From Acidobacteriota bacterium (GTDB lineage: Bacteria; Acidobacteriota; Terriglobia; UBA7540), in assembly GCA_021789565.1 (NCBI GenBank), contig JAJYJL010000148.1, forward strand, positions 1-10,705: DNA of 10,705 nucleotides, written 5' to 3'. The position numbers and the translations under genes were made by a program. The notes beneath the pieces were generated by a model, which saw only the letters and a list, made by a program, of their open reading frames with translations, searched no databases and had not been told where the DNA came from. Shown one piece after another: positions 7,374 to 10,705 of the stretch (position 1 is its first letter; each line of letters opens with the position of its first letter).

Positions 7374-8666
7374 TCAGGCAAACTGGCTAAGGTCGATATC
7401 CGAGGTCCACTTCTCACCCGAGGTGGATATTTGCTCGTAAGTGACCTCCCGGCCCGTATATGCAGAGTGGCGTGCCATCATGCAACTCAGTGCCGATTCC
7501 ACGCCCTGTTCGGCCTGGTTGTGGAACTGGTTGTTCAGGATGCTGTCCACAAAGGACATCTTTTTCATTGGATCAGCCTCGTCCAGGTTGCCGTGGAAGA
7601 CTCCCGCCGCGGAGAACTTTCCGCCACCCGCCTCAGAAGCACTTTCCCCATATTTCCAGGCGTTGTCGCCGTAGATAGCAACCGGCCCGTTGTAGTGCGT
7701 TTCTGAGACGCCTTTGGTGCCGAAGAACTTCCATCCCACATCCCACCAGCCCTTATTGAACTGTGTGGAACCAAATGTCATGCTGACGCTGTTGGGATAC
7801 TCAAAAACCACGCTGTAGTTCGTATAGGCATCGCCGTGGTCAGGTCTGTGGAGATTGCTGCCCGAAGCTGAAGCCTTGATCGGATGTCCCTGCAAGAACC
7901 AGTTGCAGCAATCGACAACATGGATGTTCTGCTCCACGATAATATCGCCCGACAGAATGCGGTAATGGACCCAGTTACGCAGGCGGTGCTCGTCCATCGA
8001 GGCGCCCGGCCACGAGGGCCTGTCAATGTACCCGGAAAAGTAGTGGCCGGTCCCGGAAACGATATCTCCCAGCGCGCCGGCGTGAATCCGCTTCACCTGC
8101 TCCACATAAGGCGGAGCGTTGCGAAGCTGGAATCCAACCTCCAGGCTCAGCCGCCCCTGCGCCCGCCGTCCGGAATCCAGGACGGATACGCAGCCCGCCG
8201 GGTCTACTGCAACCGGCTTCTCACAGTAGACGTGCTTGCCGGCCGTTACCACCTCCGCAAGATGCTCCGGGTGGAAGTAAGGTGGCGTAGTGATCACGAC
8301 AACGTCAACGTCTTTTGAGTTCGCGATCTCCTTGTATGCATTCGGTCCGCGGAACATCAGCGACCGCTCAATTTCCGCGTAGCCTTTCGCTTTCTGAAAC
8401 TTGTCAAAATGCGTCTTTGCATTGTCCAACTGGTCCTGGAAAATATCGGCCAGCGCCACCAGCCGGGCTTTACCGGTATCAATCAGGTACTCGGCATCAG
8501 CGGTCCCGCGGCCTCCGCAGCCCAACAAACCAACGCGCAAAGCGGAGTTTGCTGCCGTACCACGCACCAGTTGCGGGGCCATAATCATAAAGCCTGCTGC
8601 CGCCGCCGCTGTACCCATGAACTCCCTTCGTCCTACTTTCTTGCCGGATTCTAAACTCACAGTCAT
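7374..8666 (-). CDS. Tat-exported Gfo/Idh/MocA family oxidoreductase
   Basis: NAD(P)-dependent sugar dehydrogenase of about 430 residues; numbering from the ATG at 8666. The Tat signal GRREFMG (Arg13-Arg14) is followed by an Ala/Met-rich segment. The N-terminal Rossmann fold shows GLLGCGGRG at 46-54. The family's conserved EKP is at 149-151, Lys150 being the expected catalytic or substrate lysine. DIIVEQNIHVVDCCNW carries the active-site His near 249, and the C-terminal alpha/beta domain ends in the usual HNQAEQGVESALSCMMARHSAY-type helix. Export with a bound nicotinamide cofactor is known for glucose-fructose oxidoreductase of this family. Start choice: the frame reaches a GTG at 8696, but that has no ribosome binding site. 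AAAGGAGGG (8668-8676) sits 2 nt before the ATG at 8666 and about 8 nt before a GTG at 8660, so either of these is likelier. It lies between two TIM-barrel genes, which suggests C3 oxidation of a sugar for partner enzymes; this is inferred. Confidence 0.92.
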   Translation of the reverse strand: MTVSLESGKKVGRREFMGTAAAAAGFMIMAPQLVRGTAANSALRVGLLGCGGRGTADAEYLIDTGKARLVALADIFQDQLDNAKTHFDKFQKAKGYAEIERSLMFRGPNAYKEIANSKDVDVVVITTPPYFHPEHLAEVVTAGKHVYCEKPVAVDPAGCVSVLDSGRRAQGRLSLEVGFQLRNAPPYVEQVKRIHAGALGDIVSGTGHYFSGYIDRPSWPGASMDEHRLRNWVHYRILSGDIIVEQNIHVVDCCNWFLQGHPIKASASGSNLHRPDHGDAYTNYSVVFEYPNSVSMTFGSTQFNKGWWDVGWKFFGTKGVSETHYNGPVAIYGDNAWKYGESASEAGGGKFSAAGVFHGNLDEADPMKKMSFVDSILNNQFHNQAEQGVESALSCMMARHSAYTGREVTYEQISTSGEKWTSDIDLSQFA

Positions 8667-8667
8667 A

Positions 8668-8676
8668 CCCTCCTTT
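8668..8676 (-). promoter_or_regulatory. Ribosome binding site that decides the oxidoreductase start
   Basis: AAAGGAGGG on the minus strand rules against the upstream GTG at 8696, whose frame would read through it. It is unusually close to the ATG at 8666 but at good distance from the GTG at 8660, so the true start may be two codons later than annotated. Confidence 0.6.
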
Positions 8677-8712
8677 AAATTTCCATCCCTGGCCACTTGC
8701 GCGGCACGGCTC

Positions 8713-9705
8713 TTAGGACTTGATCAGCTTCAGCAGATAGTCTCTTTCCCGTTTCACATCTTCCAATTGCTCGGGACCTGAAATCTCGCGCTCGATGGTG
8801 ATCGGCCCTTTATAATTCAGCGCCTTAAGCTTTGCGATGATCTTCGGGAAGTCAACTTTCCCATGCGGTATGGCAACTTCTCTGCCCAATTCGCGAGTGC
8901 CCGTGGGATACAATCCGTCCTTGGCATGCGTGTTCTTTACGTACGGACCAATAACATCCAGAGCATCCAGCGGGTTCGCCTTGTCATATAGAATAAGGTT
9001 CGCCGTATCGAGGTTTGCGCCCTGATTGCTGAGCGGGCCATCCAGGCCGATGTCTTTCATTGCGCGCAGTAGCGTGGTTGGAGATTCCGTGCCTGTTTCG
9101 TACAGAAAATCCTGCCCATTCCGTTTGCAGTAGCTGACGATATCCTTCAGCGCTTCGATCGATTCCCAATACAGTTCGGTATTCGGATCTTCAGGAATAA
9201 ATCCTGCGTGGATGCGGAGAGCAGGTACATTCAGCTTCTTGATCTGGTCTGAAAACTTCTTCAGCTTTTCGAGCCGCGCCCCACGGTAGGTTCGGGGGAT
9301 CAATCCAAGCGTCAAGGGCCCGTCATAAAAATTGTAGATATAAGGTCCCGGCCCATCGGTTCCCATGGCCGTCACGACTATGTTGTATTTATTCAGCGCA
9401 TTTCCCAGCCGGTCGATCATCTCATCGCTCATCAGGTCTGAGTCAATCTGGCAGGTGTGCATCTCCAGGCTGTGGACCCTGGCCATTGCCGCCTCCGGGT
9501 CATTCCCGATACCCGTCATAATCCCCAGAGCCATCGGTTCGTACCGACTCGGCGTTGCAGGCACCGGCCCCGATGCAGCGGCAGTAACGGGCGTCGACAA
9601 GCCGCTCGCCGCCGACAGAGATTTCTCCGCGCCTCCCAATCCGGCTGCCGTCAATGCCGCGGCGGTTGATAACTTCAGAAAATCCCTACGATTGTTCTTC
9701 GTCAT
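8713..9705 (-). CDS. Tat-exported sugar phosphate isomerase/epimerase-like TIM-barrel protein (second gene of cluster)
   Basis: A 330-residue TIM-barrel protein of the sugar phosphate isomerase/epimerase superfamily. The N-terminus NNRRDFLKLS (Arg6-Arg7) with an Ala-rich segment to about residue 35 is a Tat signal; a low-complexity Ala/Pro/Thr linker runs to about 53. Metal-ligand positions are visible: Glu203 in YETGTES, Asp233 in NLDTAN, His260 in KNTHAKD and Glu305 or Glu307 in TIEREISG. The start at 9705 is chosen because it yields an intact Tat signal and has GGGGA (9713-9717) 7 nt upstream. The frame stays open to 9897, but that extension overlaps the DUF1080 gene and does not look coding. 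It lies 70 nt after DUF1080 and 46 nt before the oxidoreductase. It could be the hydratase/isomerase acting on a 3-keto-sugar intermediate, or an epimerase; the sequence does not decide. Confidence 0.9.
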   Translation of the reverse strand: MTKNNRRDFLKLSTAAALTAAGLGGAEKSLSAASGLSTPVTAAASGPVPATPSRYEPMALGIMTGIGNDPEAAMARVHSLEMHTCQIDSDLMSDEMIDRLGNALNKYNIVVTAMGTDGPGPYIYNFYDGPLTLGLIPRTYRGARLEKLKKFSDQIKKLNVPALRIHAGFIPEDPNTELYWESIEALKDIVSYCKRNGQDFLYETGTESPTTLLRAMKDIGLDGPLSNQGANLDTANLILYDKANPLDALDVIGPYVKNTHAKDGLYPTGTRELGREVAIPHGKVDFPKIIAKLKALNYKGPITIEREISGPEQLEDVKRERDYLLKLIKS

Positions 9706-9741
9706 GACTCTATCCCCTGTCCTCAGAAGTCGCCACCCCAT

Positions 9742-9774
9742 TGGGAGCGGTGTCCATGCCCGCGGATTCTCCCA
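9742..9774 (-). other. Intercistronic stem-loop immediately after the DUF1080 stop
   Basis: Arms tgggag (9742-9747) and ctccca (9769-9774) enclose a 21-nt loop, with a T-G pair extending the stem by one. On the minus strand the stem begins directly after the TAA at 9776-9778. No T-tract follows, so it looks more like an mRNA-processing or stabilising element than a terminator. It could set unequal expression of DUF1080 and the genes behind it. The stem is short, so chance is possible. Confidence 0.25.
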
Positions 9775-9775
9775 G

Positions 9776-10432
9776 TTAGGGGAGTGTGCGGATTTCAATG
9801 TCCTTGAACCGAATATGGAACCCGTGCATGCCCGTATGAATCTGCAATCCGATTTGCCCGTCCGCGTACTTCGCAGGCGTATACGTGTAATCCACAATCT
9901 TCACGCCGTTCAGGTGCGTCACAATGTGGTTTCCCTCAACACGCACTTCCATGCTGTTCCATTGGCCAACAGGTTTGATCGCTTTCTCGCCTGCTTCCGT
10001 GGGCAGGGCAACCCAACCGCGCCCGCCGCTCTCGTAAATGCCTCCCGAGTGCCGGGCGGGATCGATTTCCGCCTGAAGGCCCACAATGTCCGGGCCCCAT
10101 TTCGGGTTCTCACCGGTAATGTGGGAATGGAAAAACAATCCGCTGTTCCCTTCCTCAGCGCAATTGAATTTCAGCCGGATCTCAAAGTTCTTATAATCTT
10201 TCTTGGTCACCAGGTAGCCATACTTATCAGTAACGCTTTCGCCGAGTATCGTTCCATGATCGGCGACCCACTTCTCCGTTCCGTATGCCTGCCATCCGTC
10301 TAAGTTTTTGCCGTTGAAAAGCGGCGTCCATTTGCCCGCGCCCGGAGGGGCGGCGTAACTTCTTACACCGCAGACCATTCCCAGTGCGCACACGAATACA
10401 AACAACGATGCCAATATGCTTGATCGCTTCAT
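9776..10432 (-). CDS. Secreted DUF1080 (3-keto-disaccharide hydrolase family) protein, first gene of cluster
   Basis: A 218-residue single-domain beta-jelly-roll (concanavalin-like fold) protein. A Sec signal peptide covers residues 1-27 with cleavage likely after SYA. The two cysteines in it do not form a lipobox, so the protein is probably soluble rather than a lipoprotein. Family landmarks in order: LFNGKNLDGW (38-47), YGYLVTKKDYKNFEIRLKF (71-89), EEGNSGLFFHS (93-103), GLQAEIDP (118-125), SGGIYESGGRGW (129-140), WNSMEVRVEGN (158-168), HLNGVKIVDY (173-182) and GQIGLQIHTG (192-201) before the last strands. This is the normal length of the single-domain form. Pfam names the family 3-keto-disaccharide hydrolase; members have been linked to release of aglycones from 3-oxidised glycosides, which fits the Gfo/Idh neighbour. 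GAGGA (10443-10447) lies 10 nt before the ATG. It is the promoter-proximal gene. Domain call is firm; the reaction here is inferred. Confidence 0.92.
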   Translation of the reverse strand: MKRSSILASLFVFVCALGMVCGVRSYAAPPGAGKWTPLFNGKNLDGWQAYGTEKWVADHGTILGESVTDKYGYLVTKKDYKNFEIRLKFNCAEEGNSGLFFHSHITGENPKWGPDIVGLQAEIDPARHSGGIYESGGRGWVALPTEAGEKAIKPVGQWNSMEVRVEGNHIVTHLNGVKIVDYTYTPAKYADGQIGLQIHTGMHGFHIRFKDIEIRTLP

Positions 10433-10705
10433 TTTTTCGATATCCTCTACTTGAAGTTACCTGCAAAAAACTTAACCTGCAACCGTATCACAACCTTTGT
10501 TCCTTGGGGAAGTATTTCTTGCGTTTCCCTTCAATTCTCCTTCACAAGCGAAACCACTTGATCATTAAAAAATGTCAAAAGAAGGTTCTTCCAACTAAAA
10601 ATATCAGCACTCCCGCACATAGCTTCCAGGAAACTTTGTCCGAAAAAAGGGCAGGGCGTTTTCGGCTTACGCAATTCCCTGAACCATGCGAGAATAAGCG
10701 GATGG
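10433..10705 (-). promoter_or_regulatory. Leader/control region of the four-gene sugar cluster
   Basis: About 270 bases without a gene up to the window edge. No convincing -35/-10 pair is visible; the best is TTTAAT (10564-10569) with TTGGAA (10589-10594) at a poor 19-nt spacing. Notable elements are the 13-mer cttcttttgacat on the minus strand at 10572-10584, also present in the receptor control region, and a direct repeat acctgcaa at 10459-10466 and 10475-10482 with a 16-nt period. An inverted repeat ccgaaaa (10640-10646) and ttttcgg (10659-10665) could belong to a gene beyond the edge. The promoter is probably here, since the cluster's first gene starts at 10432. Confidence 0.45.

Noticed and set aside
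6891..7706. 271-codon plus-strand frame across the second TIM-barrel gene and the oxidoreductase
   Set aside because: It is a shadow of two well-supported minus-strand genes; its His/Arg-rich composition is typical of antisense translation.
9706..9897. 64-codon N-terminal extension of the second-gene TIM-barrel protein
   Set aside because: It would overlap the 3' end of DUF1080, is not protein-like, and would bury the Tat signal, which must be N-terminal.
9365..10303. 312-codon plus-strand frame opposite the isomerase and DUF1080 genes
   Set aside because: It is antisense to two genes with clear family motifs and signal peptides and has no homology that I recognise.
10367..10432. Lipoprotein signal in the DUF1080 protein
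   Set aside because: Cysteines lie in the hydrophobic stretch, but neither VFVC nor GMVC fits a lipobox, and a standard cleavage site follows at SYA.

Overview
The window reads like a chromosomal segment of an Acidobacteriota (Terriglobia-type) bacterium. This is inferred from gene content: a roughly 1,200-residue TonB-dependent receptor with an N-terminal carboxypeptidase-regulatory-like domain, Tat-exported sugar isomerase and Gfo/Idh/MocA proteins, and a DUF1080 protein. Planctomycetes and some other soil or gut phyla carry similar sugar gene sets, so the phylum call is not certain.

Layout. (1) From the left edge to 2015, on the plus strand, lies the 3' part of a Slt70-like soluble lytic transglycosylase gene; its start is outside the window. 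(2) Positions 2016-2365 are a convergent intergenic region. It holds a weak plus-strand hairpin and a strong 13-bp-stem hairpin whose T-tract lies on the minus strand, so it probably terminates the receptor transcript. (3) Positions 2366-5971, minus strand, encode the TonB-dependent receptor, with a good Shine-Dalgarno and a candidate promoter at 6117-6146 overlapped by an inverted repeat. (4) Positions 5972-6446 are a gene-free, partly AT-rich regulatory region that ends in a long inverted repeat just downstream of the next gene. (5) Positions 6447-10432, minus strand, hold a tight four-gene cluster transcribed in the order DUF1080 protein, Tat-exported TIM-barrel isomerase/epimerase, Tat-exported Gfo/Idh/MocA oxidoreductase, second Tat-exported TIM-barrel isomerase/epimerase. 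The gaps are 70, 46 and 24 nt. (6) Positions 10433-10705 are the upstream leader of that cluster, without a recognisable gene.

How the genes may work together. Every product of the four-gene cluster carries an export signal (one Sec, three Tat), which suggests a complete route outside the cytoplasm. The combination of DUF1080, Gfo/Idh oxidoreductase and isomerase-like TIM barrel matches gene sets linked to non-hydrolytic (3-keto) glycoside breakdown: C3 oxidation of a sugar, elimination of the aglycone, then hydration. The substrate cannot be read from the sequence. The neighbouring receptor could bring the glycoside or its products across the outer membrane, but it has its own control region and the link is only positional. 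A 13-bp motif shared exactly by the two control regions is the one sequence hint of co-regulation.

I found no RNA gene, CRISPR array, insertion sequence or prophage in the window.
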